A model generated the notes under the pieces. The model did no database searches. It saw nothing but the letters and a program-made list of their open reading frames with translations, and was not told where the DNA came from. A stretch of 64,000 nt of DNA, taken from assembly GCF_008919445.1 (NCBI RefSeq), contig NZ_VSLG01000004.1, positions 1-64,000 on the forward strand, in the 5' to 3' direction. The stretch's first letter is position 1; every line of letters begins with the position of its first letter. Shown one piece after another: positions 53,137 to 64,000 of this stretch. Both the position numbers and the translations under genes were made by a program. Source of the DNA: Serinicoccus kebangsaanensis. GTDB lineage: Bacteria; Actinomycetota; Actinomycetes; Actinomycetales; Dermatophilaceae.

Positions 53137-53161
53137 GGCCAGATGTTCTCACGCCGACCGG

Positions 53162-55951
<2,790 letters not shown>

Positions 55952-55958
55952 CTGGCCG

Positions 55959-55964
55959 ACCCTA
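55959..55964 (-). promoter_or_regulatory. leaderless -10 element (ppc)
   Basis: TAGGGT on the minus strand lies 7 nt before GTG 55951. Confidence 0.5.
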
Positions 55965-55994
55965 CGGCAACCCGAGCTGCCCCTCCCAACCCGT

Positions 55995-56531
55995 TCAGGG
56001 CTCCTCGACCTGGTCGGCCAGGGCGAGCTCCCACCAGTCGCAGCCGTGCCACCGGCCGAATTTGCGGCCGACCCGCTGGAAGGACCCGACGAGGGTGAAG
56101 CCGAGCGAGCGGTGCAGGGCCGCGCTGGCCGGGTTGGGTGGCGTCATGCCCGCAACAGCAGTGCCGTAGCCCAGCTCGCGCAGCCGGTCGAGCAGGGCGC
56201 CGTAGAGCAGGCGCCCCACGCCCTGGCCGGCGGCCTCCGGCGCCAGGTAGACGCTCGTCTCGGCCGTGCGGGAGTAGGCGCGACGGGGACGGTAGGCGCC
56301 GCCGTAGGCATACCCGAGCAGCGCTCCCCCGCGCTCGGCGACGAGCCACGCGTGCTGCTGCTGGGCCGCGGCGATGCGCCGGGCCAGCTCCTCCCCGGGC
56401 GGTGGGTCGGTCTCGAAGGTGACGGCGGTCTCGCGCACGAAGGGCGCGTAGATCGCGGCGCACGCCGCGCCGTCGCGAGCGGTGCCGTCCCGGATCGTGA
56501 CGGCCTCGTGGTCCGGCCCGCTACCGCTCAT
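55995..56531 (-). CDS. GNAT acetyltransferase (phosphinothricin-acetyltransferase-like)
   Basis: 178 residues. [68 protein letters not shown] and [38 protein letters not shown] are the signatures of Pat/Bar-like acetyltransferases. They acetylate amino compounds such as methionine sulfone or phosphinothricin; the true substrate is unknown. ATG 56531 overlaps the 3' end of the PBP2 gene by 11 nt, so it is probably the last gene of the mre operon, where rodA would be expected. Confidence 0.86.
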   Translation of the reverse strand: MSGSGPDHEAVTIRDGTARDGAACAAIYAPFVRETAVTFETDPPPGEELARRIAAAQQQHAWLVAERGGALLGYAYGGAYRPRRAYSRTAETSVYLAPEAAGQGVGRLLYGALLDRLRELGYGTAVAGMTPPNPASAALHRSLGFTLVGSFQRVGRKFGRWHGCDWWELALADQVEEP

Positions 56532-58608
56532 CCTCGTCCTCCGCCCGCAGCGTCTCCCAGATCGCGCGCACCGCCGGCGCGGCCACGTCCGAGCCCAACC
56601 CGCCCTGCTCCACCACCACGAGCACGACGTACTCAGGGTCCTCGACCGGGCCGTAGGACGCGAACCACGAGGTGGCGTCCTGGCCGAAGGACTCCGCCGA
56701 CCCGGTCTTGCCGGCGATCGGGTAGTCCGCCATCGGCCACCCCGCGAAGGCGGCCGCACCGGTGCCGTCGGTCGTGACGCCCTCCAGCCCGGAGCGCAGG
56801 ATCTGCCAGGTCTCCTCGTCCAGCGAGACGGCGCCCTGGTCGACGGGATCCACGTCCTCGACGACGGTGCCGTCCGCCCGGACGACGGCGTCCGCCAGCT
56901 GCGGGGTGACCAGCCGACCGCCGTTGGCGACGGCGGCGTAGACGACGGCCATCTGCAACGGGGTGGTGGCGACGTCGCCCTGGCCGATGGAGAAGTTGGC
57001 CGCGTCACCCGGTCGCCACCGGGCGCCGTCGACGCAGTTCTCCCGCGCCAGCTGCTCCAGGAAGTCCCGGCGCTCGTCGTCCTCGACCTCGGGATATCCC
57101 TCGTCCGCGCGCCGGCAGACCTCGTCCCGGGTGGACTCCCAGAACTCCTGCTTCCAGACCCGCGACGGCAGGGTGCCCGCCTCCTCGCCCGGCAGGTCGA
57201 CGCCCGTGCGCTGCCCCAGCCCGAACCCGCGGGCGACGGCGAGGAACCGGTCCCGGGCGTCCGCCTCGGCCCCGTCCGCCGAGGAGCCTCCGAGGGTCTG
57301 CCAGTGCTCGTACGCCCACCGGTAGAAGGTGGTGTCGCAGGACACCTCGAGGATCCGCGGGAGGTCGATCTCGCCGTAGGCCTCGGACTCGTAGTTGGTG
57401 AACCGCTGCCCGGCGATCGACACCGCGCCGGGACAGGCATACTCACCCTCCGGGTCGATCCCGGTCTGCAGCGCGGCCGGGAGGCTGACCACCTTGAAGG
57501 TGGACGCGGGCGGGAAGGTCTCGGCGAGGACCCGGCTGACCAGCGGGGCGCCCCGGTCGGGGTCGAGGAGACGGTCGTACTCCCCGGCGCTGACCCCCCT
57601 CGTCCAGATCCCCGGGTCGTAGGTCGGGAAGCTGGCGGCCGCGACCACGGCCCCGGTGTCCGGTCGCAGCACCACGGCGGCACCGCTGGTGGCGGGCGCC
57701 CCGGACGTCCGCGCCGCCCGCACCGCCTCCACCAGCGCGGTCTCGCTGGCCGCCTGGACGTCCACGTCCAGGTGCGTCCGCAGGTCCGCACCCTGGACCG
57801 GGTCGGTCCGTTCCAGCGTGCCGGTCACCACACCGCGCGGGTCGACCGTCACGGTCGTGCGCCCCGGCACGCCGCGCAGGGCGTCGTCGTAGACGGCCTC
57901 GAGCCCGGCGCGACCCAGCCACGCCTCGCCGTCCAGCTCCCCCGCGGAGGCCTCGACCTCCTCGGCCGTGGCGCGCCCGAGGTAGCCGACCAGGTGAGCC
58001 GCGTTCAGCCCCTCCGGCGCGGGGTAGTCGCGCACCGGGATGCTGTCCACCCCGATGCCGGGGAACGCCTCGGGGCGCTCCAGCAGGGCCAGGGCGTCGA
58101 CCGGGTCCGCGTCGTAGACGAGGGGCACCGGGAGGTAGGGCGACCCGGAGAAGCAGAACGGCACCGGCGGGGCGTCCGCCGTGCCGCACAGCCGGGTCCT
58201 GCCCCACAACGCCTCCTCCGGCAGCCGGAGCGTGGCGGCCACCGAGGCCACGAGGGCGCGCCCCTCGTCCTCGGACTCCAGCAGCACCTCCGGGTCCACG
58301 GTCACGACCGAGCTGGCCGTGTTGGTCACGACGGGGGTGCCGTCGGCGGCGAGGACCCGGCCACGCAGGGCCGGGGTGACGATCTCACGGGTGCTGACCT
58401 CCGCGGCCTGGGTGGCGAGGTCCTCGTGCCGGGTCAGCTGCACCTGCCCCAGCCGCCCGACGAGCAGACCACCCAGCGCGAGCACGACCGCGACCGCCGC
58501 CCAGAGCGGTCGCGTCGACCGGCGTCGCCGCACCCGGGGCGGCGTGAGCGCGGGCCGCGGGACCCGCACCGCCGCGGGCCGACCTCGACGTGGGTGGGGG
58601 GTGCTCAT
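56521..58608 (-). CDS. mrdA: penicillin-binding protein 2 (elongation transpeptidase)
   Basis: 695 residues. Membrane anchor at about 30-52 (LWAAVAVVLALGGLLVGRLGQ), a dimerisation domain (REIVTPALRGRVLAADGTPVV), then the transpeptidase domain with active-site S369 and K372 in PASTFKVV, and KTG at 634-636 (AGKTGSAESFG). It makes peptidoglycan cross-links in lateral growth with MreBCD. A large insert with several Cys (ENCVDGARWRPGDAANFSIGQGD) is present. ATG 58608 overlaps the mreD stop as ATGA. No rodA follows. Confidence 0.94.
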   Translation of the reverse strand: MSTPHPRRGRPAAVRVPRPALTPPRVRRRRSTRPLWAAVAVVLALGGLLVGRLGQVQLTRHEDLATQAAEVSTREIVTPALRGRVLAADGTPVVTNTASSVVTVDPEVLLESEDEGRALVASVAATLRLPEEALWGRTRLCGTADAPPVPFCFSGSPYLPVPLVYDADPVDALALLERPEAFPGIGVDSIPVRDYPAPEGLNAAHLVGYLGRATAEEVEASAGELDGEAWLGRAGLEAVYDDALRGVPGRTTVTVDPRGVVTGTLERTDPVQGADLRTHLDVDVQAASETALVEAVRAARTSGAPATSGAAVVLRPDTGAVVAAASFPTYDPGIWTRGVSAGEYDRLLDPDRGAPLVSRVLAETFPPASTFKVVSLPAALQTGIDPEGEYACPGAVSIAGQRFTNYESEAYGEIDLPRILEVSCDTTFYRWAYEHWQTLGGSSADGAEADARDRFLAVARGFGLGQRTGVDLPGEEAGTLPSRVWKQEFWESTRDEVCRRADEGYPEVEDDERRDFLEQLARENCVDGARWRPGDAANFSIGQGDVATTPLQMAVVYAAVANGGRLVTPQLADAVVRADGTVVEDVDPVDQGAVSLDEETWQILRSGLEGVTTDGTGAAAFAGWPMADYPIAGKTGSAESFGQDATSWFASYGPVEDPEYVVLVVVEQGGLGSDVAAPAVRAIWETLRAEDEDER

Positions 58609-59090
58609 GCCCAGCCCCGGCGCGTCATCCAGCGCTCGAGCGACATCAGGACGGGCAGGACGATGACGGCGAGGACCATGGTGACCACCCAGGTCCAGGC
58701 CAGCTCGGCCAGGAGCGCCCTGCCGACCCCGGCCGCGGCGCTCACCCCGCGCACGCCCAGCACCACGGCGGCCGCCGCCGCGGTCGCCACCCAGGGCAGC
58801 AGCGGGGAGACGACGAGGGCCCGCCGCACCCAGCCCAGGCACAGCCCGACGGCGGCATAGCTCAGCGCGCTCGCGCCCAGCGGCTCGGCACCCGGGGGGA
58901 CCAGGTCGACCAGCCATCCACCGGCCAGACCCATGAGCAGCCCGACCTGCGGGCGGTGCAGGAGCCCCGCGGCGGCCACCACCAGCAGCACCAGGTCCGG
59001 CCGCGCCAGACCCTCCGGCCAGGCGCTCGGGAGCAGGACGGCGGCGACGAGCAGGAGCACCCGCACGCACGGCCCGAGGACGCGGATCAC
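58605..59090 (-). CDS. mreD: rod-shape protein MreD
   Basis: 161 residues with five or so hydrophobic segments, including VLLLVAAVLLPSAW, LLHRPQVGLLMGLAGGWLVDLVPP and LLPWVATAAAAAVVLGVRGV. MreD is poorly conserved; the GWLVDL-type motif, position and size support the call. It couples MreC to the elongation machinery. GTG 59090 overlaps the mreC stop. Confidence 0.87.
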   Translation of the reverse strand: MIRVLGPCVRVLLLVAAVLLPSAWPEGLARPDLVLLVVAAAGLLHRPQVGLLMGLAGGWLVDLVPPGAEPLGASALSYAAVGLCLGWVRRALVVSPLLPWVATAAAAAVVLGVRGVSAAAGVGRALLAELAWTWVVTMVLAVIVLPVLMSLERWMTRRGWA

Positions 59091-59893
59091 GCGTCCTCCC
59101 GGAGGACGACGGCGACCAGGTCCAGGGTGTCGGTGTCCACGTGGGGGGTCACGACCGCGGTGCGGCCCAGCTGGCCGCGGTCCGGGTCGACCGCCGTCAC
59201 CGTGCCCAGGGGTATGCCTGCGGCGTACGGGATGTCGTCCGGGCTGCCCAGGGTGGTCACCTCGTCGCCCACGGTGATCTCGCTGTCCCCCATCGCGGTC
59301 AGGGTCAGCTCACCGTGCCCCCGGGCCGGCAGCCCGGGCGGCGTGTCCGCCTGCACGTCCCCCAGGGCACCGTCGGCACCGAAGCGCACCCCGACGACCA
59401 CCTGCGCGTCGCCCAGGAGCAGCACGTCGGCGCTCTCCGTGGCCACCCGCAGCACCCGGCCCACCAGTCCGTCCACGCTCACCACGGTCTGGTCCGGCAG
59501 CACACCGTCCGCGCTCCCGACGTCCAGCGTCACCGTGCGCCCGCCGACGGGTGAGCTGGCCGGGGCGAAGGCCACCACCCGGGCGGGGAGCAGGCGGCGC
59601 TGCAGCACGGCCGCGGTGCTGGACCGCGCGAGGGTGTCCAGCTCGACCGCGTCACGCTCCCGCTCGCGCAGCCGGTCGACCTCCGCCGCGAGGGCGTTGC
59701 GCTCGGCGCTGAGCCGGGCGAGCTCGCCGTCGTCCCAGCCGGAGAGCGCGCGCTGCGCGGGGGCAGCCGCCACCGAGACGGTCGTGCGCACCGGGTCGGC
59801 GAGGCCGGGTCGCGCCAGGTCCACGACGAGGGCGGCAGCGGTGGCACCGACCAGCAGGAGCGAGACGAGGGTGAGGCGGTGCACGCCGTTCAC
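59087..59893 (-). CDS. mreC: rod-shape protein MreC
   Basis: 268 residues. One N-terminal membrane helix (VSLLLVGATAAALVVDLA), a coiled-coil (LARLSAERNALAAEVDRLRERERDAVEL, about residues 55-85) and two beta domains (LLPARVVAFAPASSPVGGRTVTLDVGSADGVLPDQTVV, GLVGRVLRVATESADVLLL) form the periplasmic scaffold that positions PBP2 and RodA. GTG 59893 overlaps the mreB stop. Confidence 0.9.
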   Translation of the reverse strand: MNGVHRLTLVSLLLVGATAAALVVDLARPGLADPVRTTVSVAAAPAQRALSGWDDGELARLSAERNALAAEVDRLRERERDAVELDTLARSSTAAVLQRRLLPARVVAFAPASSPVGGRTVTLDVGSADGVLPDQTVVSVDGLVGRVLRVATESADVLLLGDAQVVVGVRFGADGALGDVQADTPPGLPARGHGELTLTAMGDSEITVGDEVTTLGSPDDIPYAAGIPLGTVTAVDPDRGQLGRTAVVTPHVDTDTLDLVAVVLREDA

Positions 59894-60945
59894 GCCTGCA
59901 TCGCGGGCCGACGGGTGAGCATCTGACGCAGGGCGCCCATGTCGTCGACGCACGCCCCCGCGCCACGGATCACCGCGTGCTGGGGGTCGTCCGCGACCCG
60001 GACCGGCACGCCGAGCTCGTGCCGCATCCGCTCCGCCCACCCGCGCAGCAGCGCCCCACCACCGGTCAGGGTGACGCCGGTGTCGATGAGGTCACCCGAC
60101 AGCTCCGGAGGGCACACGTCGAGGACCGAGCGGACCACCTCGACGACCTGCGCCGTCACCGGCTCGATCATGCGCCGCACCTCCTCGCTGCCCAGCTCGA
60201 CCGTCCGCGGGAGGCCGGTGCTCAGGTCGCGACCCCGCACCCGCGTCACCAGCTCCTCGGCCAGCGGCCAGACCGATCCCACGGCCAGCGTGATCTGCTC
60301 GGCCGAGCGTTCACCGAGCAGCAGGTCGTATGCCTGGCGCACCCCGTCGGCGACGGCCTCGGCGACCTCGTCGCCGCCGACCCGGAGGCTGCGCGCGTTG
60401 ACCACCCCTCCGAGGCTGATCACGGCCACGTCGGTCGTGCCGCCGCCCAGGTCGACCACCATGCTCGCCGCCGCGCTCTCCACCGGCAGACCGGCTCCGA
60501 TGGCAGCGGCCATCGCCTCCTCCAGGGCGAAGACCCGACGGGCCCCGCACCGCATCGCGGCGTCCTCCAGGGCGCGCCGCTCCACGGCGCTCACCCCGCT
60601 GGGCAGGCAGACCACGGTGCGGGGCCGGACCAGCCGCGTGGGCCGCACCCGCTCCACGAAGTGCCGCAGCAGCTGCTCGGTGATCTCGGAGTCGGTGATG
60701 ACGCCGTCCGACAGCGGCCTCAGGGTGAGGACGTGCTGGGGGGTCCGGCCCAGCATCTCGTGCGCGGCAGCGCCCGCGGCCACCAGCCGCCCGGTGCCGG
60801 TGTCGACGGCCACGAGGGTCGGCTCGTCCAGCACGACCCCCCGACCCTGCACGTGCACCTGGGTGGTGGTGGTGCCGAGGTCGATCGCCAGGTCGCGCCC
60901 GAGCATCGAGGCCCCGCGGGGCGGCGAGGGGCGCGCGGTGCTCAC
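59890..60945 (-). CDS. mreB: rod-shape-determining actin-like protein MreB
   Basis: 351 residues. Actin-fold ATPase: phosphate 1 loop AIDLGTTTTQVHV (about residues 18-30), GRTPQHVLTLRPLSDGVITD, VVCLPSGVSAVERRALEDAA, phosphate 2 loop VVDLGGGTTDVAVISLGGVV and the adenosine loop TGGGALLRGWAERMRHEL. It directs lateral wall synthesis. Loop residues differ from typical MreB (DLGTANT). GTG 60945 is supported by TACGAT 6 nt upstream; ATG 60906 is an alternative. The 4-nt overlaps mreB-C-D-mrdA indicate one operon. Confidence 0.93.
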   Translation of the reverse strand: MSTARPSPPRGASMLGRDLAIDLGTTTTQVHVQGRGVVLDEPTLVAVDTGTGRLVAAGAAAHEMLGRTPQHVLTLRPLSDGVITDSEITEQLLRHFVERVRPTRLVRPRTVVCLPSGVSAVERRALEDAAMRCGARRVFALEEAMAAAIGAGLPVESAAASMVVDLGGGTTDVAVISLGGVVNARSLRVGGDEVAEAVADGVRQAYDLLLGERSAEQITLAVGSVWPLAEELVTRVRGRDLSTGLPRTVELGSEEVRRMIEPVTAQVVEVVRSVLDVCPPELSGDLIDTGVTLTGGGALLRGWAERMRHELGVPVRVADDPQHAVIRGAGACVDDMGALRQMLTRRPAMQA

Positions 60946-60951
60946 CCCGGC

Positions 60952-60957
60952 ATCGTA
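60952..60957 (-). promoter_or_regulatory. leaderless -10 element (mreB operon)
   Basis: TACGAT on the minus strand lies 6 nt before GTG 60945, just downstream of the CHAT gene end (60965). Confidence 0.5.
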
Positions 60958-60964
60958 CGCAGCG

Positions 60965-63556
60965 CTACCGGCCCCGCGGCCCGGCGGACCAGGGTGCCCC
61001 CCACGCGACGAAGGCTCCGGCCAGCGGGTGGGCCTCGGCGGCCGCGCTGCTGAGCGCCTCGTCGGCGGGCAGCCCCTGCGCCAGCAGCTGGTGGTAGCGC
61101 GGCGTGTGGTCGGCCGCCACGTCGTCGGGGATGCGGCACGGCGCGGCGACGACGCTGGTGACACCGAGCCACAGCAGGCCGGCGGCCAGCCCCAGCGCCG
61201 CGGACCCGCCCCGGTGGCGCGCCCGCCCGGAGTCGCACGCCGAGAGGACGACGTGACTGGCGCGTCGGCTCTCCCGCTCCAGGTCGGCGAGGAAGTAGGG
61301 ACCGTCCGCCAGCCACAGGGAGGAGAACAACGGGCTGTCGTCCCGGTGCCGACCGTGCGCGGCGACGTGGACCACGTCGCGGTCGGCCAGAGCCGCCGCC
61401 AGGTCGTGCGCGGCCGCGGCCGGCACCCTCCGGGACGGCCTCCGCCGAGAGTCCCACTCCTGCGCGACCCGGTCGACCTCCTCCTGGGATCGTGTCAGCT
61501 CCGGCCCGGCCAGGGCCGCCACCGTCGGCGCAGCCAGGGTGGCGGCGTCCCGGGCCCACGCGCCGAGGCTGGGGGCGACCGGCGTCGGCTGCCCGCGCCG
61601 GCTCGGCAGCAGCCCCCACGGGACGGCGGCGAGGCCAGGGGTCGGCACGACCAGCACCCGGCCGGCCAGGCGAAGCGGCGCCAGGGTCAGCTCGTCGAGG
61701 GCCCGGGCGGAGCGGGTGAGCGACCGCTGGAGCAGCTCCTCCATCGGGCCGTCGTGGGCCCTGGCCGCGGTCTCGAGGTCTGCCGCGAGCACCTGCGCCT
61801 GCTCCAGCACCGGTGCCGTGGGCCCCAGCTCGACCGTGCGCATCCGGCCCCGGTCGCAGACCTCGGCGACGAGCGTGCCCGCGACGTCGACGAGGTAGAC
61901 GAGCGAGGTGTCCCGCTCGTGCACCGTCGTCAGCCACCCGCTGAGCTGGTCCCGTGTCACGACCGGTCGGTGGCCACCCGCACCGGGCGCGGACCACGAC
62001 AGGGCCGCGACGGAGCGCTCGAGCTCGCGCAGCCGGGGTCGCAGCCGTCCGGCGCGGCCGGGGTCCTCGCGCAGCTGCTGGCGCAGGTGCCGGAGCACGG
62101 CCGTGCGCCGGGCCAGCTCGGGGTCGGCCGGGGGACGGACCGCGGGCGAGCGGCTGGCCGCCTCGCGCCACCGTTCGATCGCCAGCAGACGATCCCGTGG
62201 CGTGTCGGCCGCGACGGCGAGGTCCATGGCCGCCAGGTCCCTGGCGTGGTGGTGCGTCGCCACGCGCAGCTCGAGGCTCGAGCTGCCGGCGACGGTCTGG
62301 GTCAGGTCGGTCAGGGCCGACCTCAGGTGACGGCGCGCGGTCGGATGGTCCTGTGCCTCCCTGGCGGCGGCCGCGAGCACGCCCCGAGCACGCAGCCGGG
62401 TGCTCAGCGAACCGACGTGGGTCAGGTCCGCGCTCGCCCGCAGGAGCTGCACCGCGTCGCCAGCCCGCTGCCGGTCCACCTCCGTCTCGGCGACGACGAG
62501 CCGGGCGAGGTCGGCGGCCACGTGGTCGCCGTCGCGGTCGAAGGCGTCCACCAGGGCCAGCCCCCGTCGTCGCACCTCGGCGAGCCGGCGGCCGCGGCGG
62601 CGACCGGCGTCCAGGAGCACCAGCTCGGCGCGCCGCCGCACCCCGGGAGCCTTCCCCTGCAGCGTCCGCCGGGCGGCTGCGGCCATCCGGGTGGCCTGGT
62701 CCAGGTTGCCCTCGGCGAGCTCGGCGACCGCGAGGTCCGCCTGGACCTCACCGGCGACCAGCCACTGGCCCGTCCGCTCCGCCTCGCCGGCGGCCCGCAG
62801 CAGCAGCTCGCGGGCCTCGTCCACGAGCCCCGCGTCGAGCAGCGTGCGCGACCGCCCGTGCAGCGCGATCGCGGTGGACGCCGCCGCACCCAGGCGCTCG
62901 ATGTCCCGGTAGAGGCGCAGCGCCCTGGGCAGGTCGCCCCGGAGGGAGACCGCCTGCGCCAGGTTGTGCCGGGCCATGAACTCCTGGACCGGGAGGTCGG
63001 CCTCCTGGGCGATGCTCGCGGCGGCCGCGAAGTCGGCCTCGGCCAGGGCCGGGTCGGCCCCGTCGGTGCGCACCGCCCCGCGGGACAGCAGGAGGTCGAA
63101 GCGGTCCCGCGGGCCGAGGCGGTCGTAGCCGGCGAGCGCCTGGTCCAACTGGCCCAGGGCGGCGTCGACCTGACCGGTGCGGCCGTGGATCATCGCCAGC
63201 TGCAGCCGGCACTTGGTCACGAGGAGGACCTGCTCGTCCTCGCCCAGCCGCGGGTCCTGGGCGAGCTCCAGGGCGGCGCCGGCCACCTCGAGCGCCCGGT
63301 CCGCGCCGTGCCGCTGGACCGCGGAGGTGCTGAGCGACAGCATCATCCGCACCCGCGCCTCGACGACGCCCGCCTCGCCCCCGCAGACCGACTCGAAGCC
63401 GGGCACGAGGCCGTCGGGGCGGCGCTCCAGGGCCGCCAGCCCTCGCCGCAGCAGGCGTTCCCCCTCCGCGGGGCGACCGGCGAGGTTCGCCTGCCGGCCG
63501 TCGTCGAAGAGCGCCGCCACCGCGGGCGAGGCTCGCGCGGTCGCGCGGCCGCCCAC
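60965..63556 (-). CDS. TPR-repeat CHAT-domain (caspase-like) protein
   Basis: 863 residues. The N-terminal ~450 are helical tetratricopeptide-like repeats (ARHNLAQAVSLRGDLPRALRLYRDIERLG, IHGRTGQVDAALGQLDQALAGYDRLG). A coiled linker leads to a C-terminal CHAT protease domain with the His-Cys dyad H734 (VHVAAHGRH) and C774 (LSACDSG). Family members (separase/caspase clan, such as Csx29-type TPR-CHAT) cut proteins on a signal. Here the target and trigger are unknown. GTG 63556 is 1 nt past the partner gene stop, so they are coupled. Both catalytic residues are intact. Confidence 0.9.
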   Translation of the reverse strand: MGGRATARASPAVAALFDDGRQANLAGRPAEGERLLRRGLAALERRPDGLVPGFESVCGGEAGVVEARVRMMLSLSTSAVQRHGADRALEVAGAALELAQDPRLGEDEQVLLVTKCRLQLAMIHGRTGQVDAALGQLDQALAGYDRLGPRDRFDLLLSRGAVRTDGADPALAEADFAAAASIAQEADLPVQEFMARHNLAQAVSLRGDLPRALRLYRDIERLGAAASTAIALHGRSRTLLDAGLVDEARELLLRAAGEAERTGQWLVAGEVQADLAVAELAEGNLDQATRMAAAARRTLQGKAPGVRRRAELVLLDAGRRRGRRLAEVRRRGLALVDAFDRDGDHVAADLARLVVAETEVDRQRAGDAVQLLRASADLTHVGSLSTRLRARGVLAAAAREAQDHPTARRHLRSALTDLTQTVAGSSSLELRVATHHHARDLAAMDLAVAADTPRDRLLAIERWREAASRSPAVRPPADPELARRTAVLRHLRQQLREDPGRAGRLRPRLRELERSVAALSWSAPGAGGHRPVVTRDQLSGWLTTVHERDTSLVYLVDVAGTLVAEVCDRGRMRTVELGPTAPVLEQAQVLAADLETAARAHDGPMEELLQRSLTRSARALDELTLAPLRLAGRVLVVPTPGLAAVPWGLLPSRRGQPTPVAPSLGAWARDAATLAAPTVAALAGPELTRSQEEVDRVAQEWDSRRRPSRRVPAAAAHDLAAALADRDVVHVAAHGRHRDDSPLFSSLWLADGPYFLADLERESRRASHVVLSACDSGRARHRGGSAALGLAAGLLWLGVTSVVAAPCRIPDDVAADHTPRYHQLLAQGLPADEALSSAAAEAHPLAGAFVAWGAPWSAGPRGR

Positions 63557-63557
63557 G

Positions 63558-63992
63558 TCAGAGGGTGAACGTCGGGGTGATCACCGTGCGCTCGCCGGGT
63601 GGATGGACCACGAGGTATGCCGGGCCGGTCGGCACCGCCGCGAAGACGAAGCGTCCCTCCCGCACCGCCGCGGTCTCGGAGGTGCCGTCGGGCCGCGCGA
63701 GCTGCACCTCGTCCGCCTCGCAGGTCAACCAGCCGTCCACCCTGGCCGTCCCGTCACCCGCAGGCCCGACGGTCACCATGATGCTCACGCTGTCGGTGCT
63801 GAAGGTCACCGTCATCGTCTGGTCGGGCTCCTCGTCCCCTCCGCGGGTGAGCGCCATCGGACGGCCGATCAGCTCGGCCACCTCGGCCTGCAGGGCCTGC
63901 ACGGTGAGGGCGAACTTGACCCGGTCGGGCAGTCCCGCGGGGCAGGGATCGAGCCGGTCGACCGTCTCCCGCAGATCCTCCAGCAGCCTCAT
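63558..63992 (-). CDS. small partner protein of the CHAT gene, unknown
   Basis: 144 residues. A helical N-terminal half (RVKFALTVQALQAEVAELIG) is followed by a beta-rich C-terminal half of carboxypeptidase-regulatory-like type (RVDGWLTCEADEVQLARPDG, REGRFVFAAVPTGPAYLVVHPPGERTVITPTFTL). No membrane segment. It directly precedes the CHAT gene and may regulate it. The window edge hides further upstream genes, such as the sigma-70 factor expected in similar actinobacterial loci. The ATG at 63992 has AGG just upstream. Confidence 0.6.
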   Translation of the reverse strand: MRLLEDLRETVDRLDPCPAGLPDRVKFALTVQALQAEVAELIGRPMALTRGGDEEPDQTMTVTFSTDSVSIMVTVGPAGDGTARVDGWLTCEADEVQLARPDGTSETAAVREGRFVFAAVPTGPAYLVVHPPGERTVITPTFTL

Positions 63993-64000
63993 GTCGACCT

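Noticed and set aside
59939-63568. Very long open frames opposite the CHAT gene and others (also 9816-13862, 618-1811)
   Set aside because: They are antisense or off-frame by-products of the extreme third-position GC; their products are Arg/Pro/Gly-rich with no family pattern, and the true genes on the other strand have clear domains.

Overview
The window is a very GC-rich (about 72% by eye), densely packed actinobacterial chromosome segment with almost no codon position that avoids G or C. The block manB - DUF3499 - metallopeptidase-like - DUF5719 - glycosyltransferase - whiB2 - fbiA - fbiB is the conserved actinobacterial synteny known from Mycobacterium tuberculosis (the Rv3256c to Rv3262 neighbourhood). 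Together with mreBCD, an epsilon-type acyl-CoA carboxylase subunit, DUF222/HNH (13E12-type) proteins and a WhiB regulator, it points to a Micrococcales member, most likely of the Intrasporangiaceae/Ornithinimicrobium-Serinicoccus type. The family placement is inference; the phylum is secure. No rRNA, tRNA, CRISPR array, insertion sequence or prophage was seen, and no gap between genes exceeds about 220 bases.

Layout. 1-2600: tail of an unknown gene, a VOC protein and a DUF222/HNH endonuclease under a consensus promoter that carries a mycobacterial-type SOS box. 2597-8114 (minus): one long operon DUF3499 - manB - Trm112-like - SIS isomerase-like - kynA - kynU, joining mannose-phosphate metabolism to tryptophan breakdown. 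8199-16898: metallopeptidase-like protein, DUF5719 protein, a giant membrane GT2, whiB2, then divergent fbiA-fbiB (coenzyme F420) and an AlkA-type glycosylase. 16960-23172: TIGR03089 protein, 3-oxoacid CoA-transferase A/B, GT2, LCP cell-wall ligase and a membrane Ser/Thr kinase. 23180-30557: acyl-CoA dehydrogenase, cupredoxin lipoprotein, purE/purK, GtrA, a two-component system, enoyl-CoA hydratase and birA. 30581-37732: acyl-CoA carboxylase beta and epsilon, MOSC, methyltransferase, membrane protein, DUF885 peptidase, GNAT and DUF1697. 37874-44082: a second DUF222/HNH gene with a degenerate SOS box, maf, and the phenylacetyl-CoA epoxidase operon paaABCDE. 44178-50996: GNAT, membrane acyltransferase-like protein, a 51-residue basic protein, pnp, rpsO, topoisomerase IB and a PIG-L deacetylase. 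51001-52300: an AbiEi/DUF559-type gene bracketed by two 70-bp palindromic elements. 52300-63992: nei-type glycosylase, ppc, GNAT, mrdA-mreD-mreC-mreB, and a TPR-CHAT protease-like gene with a small partner.

How the genes work together. birA biotinylates carboxylases and is divergent from the carboxyltransferase gene accD-accE. paaABCDE makes the complete ring epoxidase; the acyl-CoA dehydrogenase, enoyl-CoA hydratase and CoA-transferase elsewhere in the window are the kinds of enzyme that process such acyl-CoAs. mreBCD with PBP2 directs lateral wall synthesis, and LCP and glycosyltransferases build wall glycopolymers. Genes within operons are commonly coupled by 4-base GTGA or ATGA overlaps.

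Three features run through the window. Many first genes look leaderless, with a TANNNT -10 element 6-8 nt before the start codon; I used this to choose starts. The octamer GGTATGCC/GGCATACC recurs about ten times more often than base composition predicts. DNA-damage control is suggested for both DUF222/HNH genes. The least explained structures are the twin 70-bp palindromes around 51121-52083, the TPR-CHAT pair at the right edge and the 51-residue basic protein at 46054.
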